A stretch of 64,000 nucleotides of DNA from Branchiostoma lanceolatum (taxonomy: Eukaryota > Chordata > Leptocardii > Amphioxiformes > Branchiostomatidae): NCBI RefSeq assembly GCF_035083965.1, contig NC_089723.1, forward strand, positions 19,247,489 to 19,311,488, given 5' to 3'. The notes beneath the pieces were generated by a model that was not told where the DNA came from, made no database searches, and was given only the letters and a program-made list of their open reading frames with translations. The stretch's first letter is position 1. Each line of letters begins with the position of its first letter. Shown here piece after piece: positions 36,001 to 48,000 of the stretch. The position numbers and the translations under genes are program-made.

Positions 36001-37858
36001 TTCATTATCAATCTTGCTACATGTGTAACAAGTGCCATGAGTGTTCAATGACGTGCGATATGTGTTCACGCCAGGACAACTTCAACAAGAAAGCGAAGAT
36101 CTCATATAGTCTCTACCAGACTGACTGCGCTGGCTAATGGAGAGAATAATTTGACAAGGGAGTTTGGCTACCAAAGCCAAAGGGGTTGACCGGAGTGGAG
36201 AATGGGTTTTTGTTTTTACAATATATGACACAACCATGTTAATTTCACACATTACATGTACCACTCTCAGGCACATGCCATCCCTCTGACTTCTGGCCAT
36301 GTGCCAACGTTCACTTCCTACCAGCCTGCCGAAGAAATTTGGCCCGGTCAACCTTTGCATCCTGCCAGTCTCCGGCTACAACTCGGCCCGAGAATCAACT
36401 TGGGCCCGGGACAGCCAGAACAAATCTGAACACACACCAAGACAAACAAATGATGGTAGCCTGTGATAACGACAATGGTTTGACACTTTTGTGTCTTTTG
36501 TGTGTATGTGTTTTTCAACTGCCGTCTTTTGTCTAAACTCCAGGCGAGGGTGTTGACCTGAACACGAGGATCATGGATGAGGAAGCTGCCATAGTGAAGA
36601 GTGACGTGCAGATGCATAACAACGTGCAGATGCATAACAACGTGCAGATGCATAGTACCATGCAGATGCAGAGTGACGTGCAGATGCATAGTCCCATGAA
36701 GACCAACAGTACCAGTGGTTCCGATGGAGAAAGGATGGACTCGAGCATAGAGCTGAGTAAGGAATAGCTTAGTTTGAACTCGTTTATTTCTCACCTACAG
36801 ATTCACTATTGCTGTGATTTTGAGTTACAGTCGACAATATAAAACGTTGCACAACTTGTGGATGAGGCATTTTCGTGATCAATTATTTGTATTTTCTTAT
36901 CAAATAGACTATTTTTGACGTCTTTAGATGCAAAGAAATCGAAGATGTGTATGTCAGCTTATGTGTACTTTGTCTTTGTATATGTGTTAGCATCATTCAG
37001 AATAAGCGACGTAGAAATGCCGAACTTTCGTGAGCAGCCATCTTTGCCATGAATGAAACATTGCATTTGTATCGGCAGATCATCAAATCTATTTGATGTA
37101 ACCTACGTTACAAATGCATCGGGCATAATGATATGCATCTCCATCATTCTAGGTCCTAACTTGAAAATGGACGAGGCACCGAAGATGGGGTCTGTGGGAC
37201 AGGCAGGGGGACTTATGTCCGCAGTGTCGTCTGCAGTGGTGCCAATCAACATGCCTGTCATCTTGGAAGTGAGCGGAGAAGGTAGGTATAAATCTCAACG
37301 GAATCCTTCATGTCTATTAATCACACTAGTATCAAACAATATGTATTCTGATGCGTGTTTTGGTTGTTGTTTTGTTCATCTGGCGGTACACGATTCCACT
37401 TTATTGTGATGCAAGTTGGCAGATGGTGAAAAGAAAAGCATAGTTAGCATTGGGCTCACCAAGTATTGAATAGAGATAAGGAGAAACTGTATGCCGTAAA
37501 GGAAATCGAATCGCTCAGTACCTCGAAGTGCACATATAATTATCATATCAATAAATAGATAAATAAGTACAAATAAGCAGTTGAAGCACTGAAGGCGATA
37601 GACGGTCATCAACGTGCAACAGTCACAATGCATTACAAATGTTTCATATTTGTGTCCATAGTTGACGGCGCACACTGGATGTATAACGGAGAGAGCCTCA
37701 GTCGACGCCCGGGGTTCCGTGAGACGTCAGACGGCTTCCTACACGAGCTGCACATCGACCGCATGACCTCTGACCTGGACGGCGCCTACACCTGTCAGGG
37801 ACGTGCACCTGACGGAGGGACCGTTTCTTGCGAGATCAAAGTCTCAACAGTACAGTAG
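33090..37858 (+). CDS. IgCARD-B: membrane-anchored CARD-CARD-Ig protein without ectodomain
   Basis: Nine exons join in frame to about 454 aa: 33090-33200, 33544-33700, 34158-34305, 34811-34950, 35572-35672, 35797-35965, 36544-36756, 37153-37281 and 37662-37858. The start ATG gives MDSISPTGTPGTTGEFG, then the helix AIVLAWVIPFLFFFVLWIVL, then CCCFCVERC with basic residues, so an N-out, C-in orientation is expected. CARD1 spans about 90-185, CARD2 186-275, a His/Met repeat linker 276-346, and the C-terminal Ig 347-454. All phases equal those of IgCARD-C from the membrane exon onward. It could be a constitutive membrane adaptor, or a regulator competing with the receptors through CARD-CARD contacts (inference). 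An undetected upstream exon cannot be fully excluded, since a TTTAG acceptor-like site lies just upstream. Confidence 0.82.
34158..35965 (+). other. IgCARD-B tandem CARD exons
   Basis: CARD1 (34158-34305 and 34811-34950, internal phase 2 intron) shows HDRQAMLKTYRNTIIDNM, YLAQEGVIPP, TPEEKSKKLLDALPS and LHWLADTLEG. CARD2 (35572-35672 and 35797-35965, internal phase 0 intron) shows RIASHRNLLVNKM, REEKNKRILHLLASRSD, DFGLFCTALR and AYLADLLEG. Both fit the six-helix CARD pattern, with the EEK..xLLDxLP helix 3/4 region and LADxLEG end. The different internal intron positions argue that the two CARDs are not a very recent duplication of each other. Confidence 0.88.
36544..37858 (+). other. IgCARD-B repeat linker and C-terminal Ig domain
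   Basis: The linker exon 36544-36756 has repeats of the hexapeptide NNVQMH (18-bp DNA unit GTGCAGATGCATAACAAC). Exons 37153-37281 and 37662-37858 encode the Ig domain: GGLMSAVSSAVVP, PVILEVSGEG, AHWMYNGESL, SDGFLHELHIDRM, LDGAYTCQG and DGGTVSCEIKV. The domain is strongly conserved with the other paralogues. Confidence 0.83.
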
Positions 37859-37945
37859 GACGTTAGAGGGCGTGGGAATGTTTCCCAGAACAAATAGGTC
37901 TGGGCGGAGGAATGCTAATTCAAACATTTCTGGGTGATACTTTGA

Positions 37946-38110
37946 TAGGCCCGATTTACACAAGTTTTCGGACTCGGGGCTGTGTGTGTGGAGATCTGAG
38001 CTGCTCAAGTGGAGTTTTTCTCCTAGAAAATACTACTTGAGTGGCCTAGGGTTCTCCTTGCACAGTCCTGACTCCAAGTCGACTGAAAAAGGCGTGTGTA
38101 AACCCAGCCT
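37946..38110. repeat. Dispersed repeat, copy 2 (inverted relative to 27970-28095)
   Basis: Contains CCCGATTTACACA, TCGGGGCTGTGTGTGTG and GGTTCTCCTTGCACAGTCC, the reverse complements of words at 27970-28095. It lies within the probable 3' UTR of IgCARD-B. Confidence 0.7.
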
Positions 38111-38469
38111 TAGTACTCAATAGTAAGTTAGGTGATTATTCTACTGTAATCGGAATGTAGTCAAACTCGGTATCAATTGTCTATAAATGTCTATATACCC
38201 GCCTACCATCAGGTGCTCTATGCGAAACTTAAGGTGTACAATTTGCATGTAGACTTGCAACGTTACATAAGACTATTTCCAAGGAATTCACAGAGTAACA
38301 AATTCTACGCTAGACATATACATGTACTAGTACTAGTCTACCCATTCCTAAGCATTATAGTCAAGATATAACAATTGATCACCAAGAACTGAATGATAAC
38401 ATGTATTTTCATTATATTTACGTATCATATCGACTGACATGCAGACAAGTTTACCATTTTTGCCGTGTC

Positions 38470-38475
38470 AATAAA
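38470..38475 (+). promoter_or_regulatory. Candidate poly(A) signal of IgCARD-B
   Basis: AATAAA about 610 bases after the stop at 37858, in the context TCAATAAAGTTTG. Confidence 0.5.
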
Positions 38476-41400
38476 GTTTGATTTGGTTTGGTTATCAGGG
38501 GCTAATATGTCAGTTCGGAATTGATTTGATTTGATCCTCGTTCATCTCCCAGACGTTACCCACATTCTTTTATAGATAATCTTTTTTACTGCTCTTGGTG
38601 GCAAATGTTCAGACGTTGGCACATTGGCGCAACAAATCAGTAGTGGGTTTTTTTGGCACACATGATTGTAGATAATTGGTGGATTGCATATCACGTTCGA
38701 GGTGTGACTGTCCTTGAATAAGATACGTACCTACGGATTAACGTCCCGTCCGAAGGACTGCGACCCCTACCGATAGGGTCCAAAACTAGCCTAGGCCGAT
38801 AGTGGGTGTGAACTCAACTAGACCGACGTGCCCTGCGTAATGATACGTTAGGTTACCAGATGAATTGGTGTCCAAATTTGTGAAAGTACTTTTCCTTTCT
38901 GGTACACTTCATTCCAACAGCTAAAACAAAAATGGCTTTCATTTGATATGATGCATAGCACGAACTTGTTACACTTAATACGGATAAGTAACTCAAGTTG
39001 TCAACAATAAGATATGTTAGTCCTGGGCATCCTGGACTACGATAAATTTGAACTTGACATACTCTTCACACATATGCCTTCACACCTCAGCGAACGCTAC
39101 AAGTGTATGAAAACATTATATCATGTAAACATAGGCGGCTTTAGGTATCAATCACGGCTCACATCGGTGACCCCTGAACACCTGGTATGCTAACGACGAA
39201 GGGTCGGACATGTTGATTCCTTGTCAATTGTTCCCTTCGCTGTACCCTCGAGCGATCATCGGCTGGGTGAAGAAAAGCACGCTTGTTAGCAATTAGGATG
39301 GCAGTTTTCTAGACACTCCTTTCTGCTGCAAGGTTAACGGATTTTGGCCTTCATATGGACACAGTGCAACGGTTTTGACCTTTGCCTCATAATGAGAGAA
39401 CGTTATGACTTCAGGCGCTAACGACTTGTGATGACACTTTGATGTCTTGGAAGATTTGCATAAGGATTCCACAAGCTACTATGCGAACCATAATGTCTTA
39501 CACATATTTGCTAAAGAAACACGAAGGCGCATATCTACTGTGTTGATGGATGATTATGAAATGATAATGCAAAACGTATAAGATTTGATCGGAACGATAT
39601 GACCGCTCTGCATAGTTGTCAGACAAGTCATGGCGCATCGCGTTGCGTGTGGGATAATTGCTTCTGGGCGCGGTGTTAGAAGGCCATCATGACAATAGGA
39701 CGGTTCAAAGATCATCCCGCAGTTGAAAAGGGGCGTCTAAGACAGTCCGTGTAGTAGTGGCGGTTCTTAACGTCTTGGCGTCTTCAGGAAAGGCGGTAAA
39801 CACCACACACATCCTCAAAAGGTAAGATAACATTCCTCCCGTTAGGTCCTGTCAATACTTACAACATGGACATCTCCATTTCCGTTTTTAACCTGGTTGT
39901 GAAAAAATCTCGTCAAGACCTAGATTTTGGGACAATTCTTCCATTACGAGTCGATGGGGTTGTGCGTACCAGAACGATCACAGAGGAACCTAGATGTTCA
40001 ACTTAAACGTCTACGTTCAATGATTGAACTCCTTAAAAAAGAACATGTTTAGATCCAGATGCCCTCGAGAATTGGGTCTTTAACGTTTCGGTGACAACAC
40101 TGACAAGTGTCTTTCGTTGACAACACTAACTTACATGCCCGTATAGTTACAGGGGAGGGGTTGCTATTTCAAAATTTGCAAATGATTTTGAATGTTGTTC
40201 AGCTACTTGATTATTGCTACTAAATCATCAGCGTCGGTAACTATTTGATATAGAATCCAAATCATCCAATAGTGCATCGATGAGATGCCGGGTTCTGAGT
40301 TCTAAAGCATGACGAATAGACAGTCGTATTGGGACATTTAGAATAGTCAGACACTGAAGCACTGGCCTTGGTAGAATTGGTTAGACTTGAAGTCCATTCA
40401 CGCCTGACAAGTTACCATAAATTGTGACCAATTGAAATTTTATTTCACTGGTCACTGGTGCTTCGTTTGCCAAAAGTAGCTGGTACACGATAAATTAAAC
40501 TCGGTAAGAGGAGCTTACTTCAGACATAAAACAACACATGGCTCTTGCAATAGTGATATATGTCGCCATCATAGACAGCGTACGTTCTACCTGACGTTTT
40601 TCAGAAATTAATAGTCGGGGTAAAAACACCGCTTCTTTCTTGTAACCTGGGTATATCTGTGGTCGTACAAACGTTTGTTTTCGTCAAAGCGTCAAGTCAT
40701 TCATTTGTAAGACAAGAAAAAGACGCCCCATGACAAGACTGAGTTCATGATTGAAGGGGGTGGGTGGTAGTTGTAATGCGTGCAATGCTCTGTGGGTAAT
40801 AACGACTATTACATATATGTCGGCCATTTTGAAATTCTGTACCGTCTGTATCTACTGATTCTCCGCAGGGCAAATCGGGCCTTTGTTAATGTTGTTTTCA
40901 CTACTGTAGATTTTTTTGGGCGACAAGGAAACAGACTTAACGCTCTAGTTGTGAAAAGAGCTTTCCTGACGAGACATATGCGTCACATCTATGGTGATAA
41001 ATCCTAAGGATAATCTCTGCTACAAGAATATGGTACTTAAGATGTCTGTATCATGAACAACACGAAAATCTATCACATGACGTTTATACTATACAATAAA
41101 TTATATAAATGTCATTTTGATTGATAAGCTATGCTTTGATAACAATAAATTTATCCCCACTAAACCTTGCTCCATAGATTGTGAGTGCGAATGTCATGAA
41201 ATGTGCAAATGTACAGTGCCAACAAAATGATATTACATAGATGTTGCGAGGTCACCGTTGGCTGATTAACTAGTGCAGCAAACAGGGGCCTACTTGTGTC
41301 AAATATATGTTGTGTCTTCCATACCAAAACCCACTGTGTCTTTGACTCTCGTGCCGGCCTTCATTTTGGATGTCTACGTCCCGCAACGTTGGTCAACTGT

Positions 41401-42088
41401 GAGCACGTTATCCAGTTTTACAGGTGTCATTTTGTTTGATGTGAAACAAAGGTTAATCTCCACTTCAGATGCTTTACAACGTCTATCTTGCCACTAGTAA
41501 CAGTAGTAGTTGCCGGCGTCTATTTCAACATCAAAAAAATGTGATGCCCCTTCCAGCTGGATAACTTCAGTATTTGATTTAAGGATTATGATTTGGATTC
41601 GACGCTCGGTTATGTATAAATTATATTTTTGGTTACTTTCTGTTCATTATTTTATGTTATTTCCTTGTTATGTTATTCAGTCTGTTTATGTTATTCTGTG
41701 ACTGTGCAGGGCACGCATGAAAAGCAGTGCGTTTAGCACTGAGTGCGATAACCCTGGATAAAGAAAACAGAAATAAAGAAATAAATGAATATCAACAGTT
41801 ACACTTTTATGTTTTGGAGATTAGCCATTACAGAGTTTTGACGATATCTTGTATACTTTGTACATTTGTGAATTTTGTATATGTTGTGTACTGTATTTCA
41901 TGTACAGTTAGGTATCGGCAATCGGGCGATATTGCCTTGGTTGCCTATGTAATTTTCGTTTTGGGTGATATTTTACCAATAACGATAAACTATTACCAAC
42001 ACCAATGTTGCTATATACATTTGGAATGCATTACCCGGCTGCCTATTCACGGATCATCAACATTTCATTTTGACTTCGCTACTCACAG
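38476..42088. other. B-C intergenic region
   Basis: No gene is supported. Two small Ig-like fragments are noted as weak findings (plus strand near 41275-41360 and minus strand near 41500-41590). The promoter of IgCARD-C must lie here or in an unseen leader intron. An acceptor ACTCACAG at 42088 precedes the signal-peptide exon, so a 5' UTR exon lies upstream. Confidence 0.4.
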
Positions 42089-42097
42089 GTCACCAAC

Positions 42098-45000
42098 ATG
42101 TGGGTATCAGTGATTCTGGCAATAACGTGTATAGGACTGGGCACGACAGGAGGTACGTCGAACTAGTGTTTATTTCCTTCCACTTGCATGATTTTCTCTT
42201 TGTGGTTATTGATTTAAATTGGTTACATTTTTGGTATATATAAAAGATGTTTAACAAAGTGATCTTTTATCCCTATCCCTATCCAACACTACTGGTTCCG
42301 CATGATTTGTCCCCATCCCTTATGATGAAATTGTCTACAAACCGCTCCTCCAACTGGTGAGTTGTGATGACGGAGTGTGTGGTTGTGGTGGTTGCTGGAG
42401 CTTTGCTGGTGCTGTTTAACACAGAAGCGTAACTCAGTGTGCACGCTGACGCATAATCTCCGGACGCTTCGCTCACTAACAGCAAACTAAATAAGCCTAA
42501 TAAACCAATAATGTTTTTTCACTGTTCAACCCTTAGGTTGTAGATTAACTGACACATTACTTAACATCTAGACTTTTGAACTGCACACTAAAAAAGTCAA
42601 TAAATGTTTGGCATCTTACAATGTGAGCAATACTCTCCCTTCTACAACAGAGAAAAAAATTAAATCATGTTGTTTATCGTTTTCTAAATCTCTTTGCTTC
42701 GTCTGGTTTCGTTTGACTGCTAAATGGACCAAAATACCATCCAAAAGGCCACCAAGCCTTCGTTTCAATGAGCCCCTGTGTGTGTCTTTCTAAAGTTATG
42801 CATAACTGTAGGTTATGAGCGGAAACGAGTGAAATTTCAGTTGGGTACAGACAGTGCAGTTTTGAACTTCACTCCTGTGAGCCATTTGTGGCAAGTAAAC
42901 AGTGATGTCCGAAAGAATTATATATGTTCGATATATTCAGTGTATTTTTGAAAAGAAAAAAAAATAGAGAACTAGAGGGAAATGTTGCGTGGTGGGTAGT
43001 AGATGCTGGCTGGTTTTACCGCTGTTTTAGTTGTGAGTAGTTGCTCGTAGATGCTGGTAGATCTCGCAGCTATAGCGTTAACGTTACAGATATGCTGCAA
43101 AGTGTATGGGGTTGTGCTGTGAGAATCTAAAGGTTGCACTAGTAGCACTGTAGTAGTGTCAGTGAATGCATTTCATAAGACTGCACTTTTTGAATCATAG
43201 AATATGGCATCATTGCGATAGAGATTTTAACATAGTGAACATGATGAGTGCTGCAAGCAAACAGCTTAAGCGACTTGTTCAATAATATAAACAAAGTACT
43301 ATACTACGTATACAATACACCCAGCTGATATTCAGGATAGCGTGTGACTAGATGTGTTACTCATTGTGATCGTACAAATGACTAATAACTAAACAAAGAA
43401 CGGATTCGCTGTCTGACTCTGGTGAGTCATTGGTAAACGTGGGCGATTGTTTTGAACATTTCATTCCACTCGCCGACTAGAATAATTCCAACAGGGTACA
43501 CAATTCCGCCACCCTGAAAAGTTCGAACAGATCTCCAACCCAACGTCCCACAGTATGATACTCTCCAGGAGTCCTGTATATCTAAACCGTACACACGTGT
43601 GTGTCTGTTTTATGCTGCATTAGTGATCTCTCGAACCCACTGTTTTTCAAAGTGGCGAATTTAAGTAACCCGGCGGATTGATGTTAATGGAGGTTACCCC
43701 TGGTAAACAGGCCTTGGGCAGTGGCAAGGACATTATGTATAATGTCCTTGGCAGTGGTGAGGTTATCATCCCGGCTTCTCAAGGCCATATACCTTTCTTT
43801 GCATCAGGCTGAATCATATGCTTCCCAGGCTCTGCAAACATAATAAGCAAGTATTTTCCTAGACATTTACGGTAAACTTACTGATGACGTGAGTTATTAA
43901 CGACAACTTTGTGTTCTGACCACATAATACCACCACTAATATGACCTTAAAATGATTGTTCCCTAAGACCAATGTTGTCACTTGGTGTAAACGTGAGTGT
44001 CCGTTGAAAGTTTTTTGGCAAAGCCAGTGGTAACGCTAATTATCGCCTTGAGGTCAGGATGACTCATAATTGACGACACGAGAAAAACAAGAGTCAGTCT
44101 GTTGTGAAACCATCATTACAAGCTTAGTCAGTGGTTCCTACAGTCATGCAAATGATTGCAGCCTAAAGGTTAACCTTCATTGACCTCTAAAGAATTTTTC
44201 CCATTAATTACTGAATATGTTGTTTTACATATTCTATTAAATGTGTGCGTATCCTTAGACAGTTGGTGTTACCTACGCCCTTCCCTGAGTTCATTTCTGA
44301 GGTTCCAAACCTGTACTAATTGCAATCATTGAGCTAAAAACGTCGCTTTCATTTCCTTTCTTGAATCTACCAGACACCTGGGCCTCTTCCCCTTTTGTCG
44401 GACGTCTATCCTCTCAGACGCTTTAAATGGCCCCTATTAAGGACACGACGCTTGTCTGAGCGTTGAAGCAGAAAATTAGAATTTTGGGAGAGGATGCCCA
44501 TTATACAAAAACCTGTTTCTCAGCCCACGAGCACCAGACAACAAAGCACAAGGATTGGGCGTAGTTTTCAGAGCTGTGAAGTTGTAAATAACGAGACCAC
44601 TACTGTTTTTCATTGACACGATGACGGCTCTTAACCTCCAAGCAGATGTTGCAAGGCAAAAACCGGGGTTGTTTGTCACTGGGTGTCCGGTCTTTACCTT
44701 GAAAAACGATGAGACGTGGCTATTGACAGGATTACCTTGTCAATAACAGGCAATTTGAAACTATTGACAGGATAATCCTGTCAGTCTAGGGAAAGGTCTG
44801 TTATTGACAGGATCATCCTGACAATACTGCATTCATTTTGTTATTAACAGAATATTTCTGTCAATAGCGCAAATGCCCCCTTATTGACATGATTGTTTCT
44901 GTCAATACTTAGGTCAGGGTTAGGGTTAGATTTGTACTATTGACAGGATGGTCTTGGCAATAGTGATTATATTTGCACTATTGACAGGATGACGCTACCA

Positions 45001-48000
45001 ATGACAGAAGCGTTCGCACTATTGACATGATCATCCTATCAACAGTGGGAAATCCTTTTATCATCATCCTGTCAATAGTACAGATATTCCCACTTTTGAC
45101 AGGATGATCCTGTCAATATCCCCAGGCAATATGATGGGCCCTGAAGCAAACTTAGAGTAAGAACATGCCGTGACTACAAGAAATGACTGATTTAACGTAT
45201 CATGCATACCCACAATAGGAAAATAAAGAAGAGTGTATATTTCAATCAATTTGTAGCGCCATTCGACCCAGCTCAAGTGATCTCGCCGACGCTCAAAGTT
45301 GAGCCAACAGACGTGCTGTTTGACCCAGGTAGTTCCACAACCAGCGTGTCGTTTCAATGTAGCGCTACAGGGGACCCCGCACCAGAATACGTGTGGTATA
45401 AGGAATATGTTGACCTCGACACGGTAAGTAGAACACAGATTTTTGTCATCATCGACATTTACTCTACATTATGTCTTCGCCATGTTATCTCAAAATGTGT
45501 TTTATTGCATTTTGCACATTTTACTGTTACATTTGTACCTGCATGCGATTTGTATTTTGTAGATGTAAACACATATCTAAGTGCACAACATGAGCATTTC
45601 GACATCACCAGCCTGAACTTCAACAGTCTGTCAAGTAGAATAGGAGTTTAAGAATGACAAGATACGTCGATATCATTTGCAGATCACACGGCAGCCTCTT
45701 TACCAGACATCAGGAGGAACCCTGACCATCCCTGCGCCCAAGGCTGCGGACCAAGGAAGGTACTGGTGTCAGGCCTTCAACGAGTACGGCAGGGTGGTCA
45801 GCGTCGGGGCCAACTTGACATTTGCTTGTGAGTCTATTGTTATTGTTTTACTTATGCTTAGGTCCTAATTGGAAAAAAGGGGCCCCGCCGGGTAGTTGAC
45901 AGGCTGTTCTTTTGCACTTTTGAGTGTGACCCCTACGTGGCCCCGTGGCACACCCTGTGGCTGCCGGGCTATTTTTGGACCCGGCCGGGACCCCGAATCA
46001 TTTTAGCCCGGACTTATAATCAACGTGGAAGCCGGTAACAAATAGACACCGTGATCTAATATTGCGAACACCGGGACGTAGCCCCTCCTTTAGCTGACAG
46101 GCTAAATCGTGAACAAGTACCCGGGAACAACGAGCACATCGCAGACTGTCTGAGGCTTTTCTAGTCTGATGTAGTTTTCCCTGTCTTGCAGATGTTAACG
46201 ACTTCGATCCAGCTCAACGAACAGGCGCTACAACTACTTCTGGAAACGGTACACTTTTGCCGTGTTCGCCTCCAGGCGCATATCCCGGTAAGTGACAGAC
46301 TGTAGATGATCATACAAACGATGCACCGTACATACGTTCAGAGTCATTAAAGGAAAGGCTGCAGATCATGTCAATAAATGATCGAGAAGTTCTGTATGTC
46401 AACGGAACAAGCAGCTTGTCTGGGAAACTTACCTGCTACTTGAATGAGAATGAATAATGACACGTGTTGTTAGGTCGTATTTGTTTGCAAGTTGTTCTTT
46501 GTTTGTTCGCTCGTTATGGGAATACAATGGGATATTTCAACGTTGCTTTCAAGCTCTGGTATACCACTGGATTGAGGCCGGGAAGACTGCTTTCATTCCG
46601 AACGATGTGCGGAAGTACGCGTCACAGAACAATGGTGATTACTACTTCGCCAATGTCAGCCCCGATGACAACGGACTGTATCAATGTGGAGTGAAGATCA
46701 ACCTAAACACTGATGATGCAACGGCGCCAGTGACAGGAGGTTTCAGCGAATTCAGCCCAGAAACACCGCTTACAGTGACCGCTGCCAGCCCCGGTAGGTA
46801 TCATGGTAACACATGGAACATAACGGAGTGACCAGAAGATTAATTCGAGCCGGGGAGGGGGCAAACCGAAAATGCGCAATCTGAATTGATCATATAAGAC
46901 GTCTTATTTATATTTCACTTGGATGAATTACGGTGCAGATGAAGTCGGTGACATAGATGATTTCTTTATCTGTCCATACTTGCACTGATGAATGCTTGGT
47001 TCTCCAGTTCCCACGTCGCCTCCACAACTTGTTCTGTTCGAGACCATCCAGTACAAGAAAAGAGGCGACAATGTTCTGATGGAGTTCTTCGCATATGGAA
47101 AGTGAGTAAAATGATTCCTCTTGTTTATGTTAATCACCAACTTGTCATGACTATACTATGGCAGAAGATCGTTGATTACTACCAGACGAAAAGCTACAAC
47201 GGTAGGGTCTACATTGATAGAACTCCTATACTTGTTCTATCCAACATTTTACATTTCGTTGGCACCAATCCTCCTCTTATAACTTGTCCCCAGTCCTACT
47301 TGCTTCATTTAATTTAATTTGATTTAATCTTATTCAGCGTAAAGACGTACACATCTTATTTGGTTGTAGCACGATATGTAGCTGAGGCTGCCCAACTAGC
47401 TAGTAATTGTCACGAATGGCTAACAAGAAATCAAATATAAGATACTACTCAATCTCTGCCAAAACTAAGTACTGACTATCTAACCACTTGTTCCAGTCCT
47501 ACTCCGACTCTTGACTGGCGCCGCGTCGATGCAGTAGGCGGCAACGCCATGGAGTTCCCAGCGAGTGTAAAGTACGAACAGTGGAAGCGGGCCATGACGC
47601 TGACCAACGTAGCTGTCGCCGACCAGGGATTCTACGAGGTCACGGCCACCAACACACTGGGAACTGACGTCAAGACAGCACAGCTCGTCATAGAAGGTAT
47701 GTACAGGACAATGAAGTGACCATTAAAGGGTCAAGACGTGTGTCTATGTCTTCGGCTCTTTGCGTCTCGGAAGACGGTCGACAGCTTTGGCCAGTCTTTC
47801 GGCTTCGTTGTGTTTATAGTGCCTATGAAAACATCGGTGTCACAGTGAGTTATGAATGATTGTTTCTATAGTAACTATGTTTATATAGTATCTGTCTCTC
47901 GCTATTGTTTTGATACGAAATACTAGTATTACAATATGTATCCGTACAAAAGACATTGCAAACGAACCACGTAGCAGAATACCAATGATTTATTTTGAGC

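Noticed and set aside
41727-42113. 128-codon plus-strand frame before the IgCARD-C signal peptide
   Set aside because: It runs through the acceptor at 42088, is in a different frame from the signal peptide ATG, and resembles nothing I know.
42279-42485. Minus-strand frame with EASGDYASACTLSYA and a Thr-rich stretch, Ig-like at first sight
   Set aside because: The Tyr-to-Cys spacing is four residues rather than two and there is no other Ig strand upstream; probably chance.
44915-44932. Telomere-like GGGTTAGGGTTAG motif
   Set aside because: Only two units inside the hairpin array; far too short to call an interstitial telomere.
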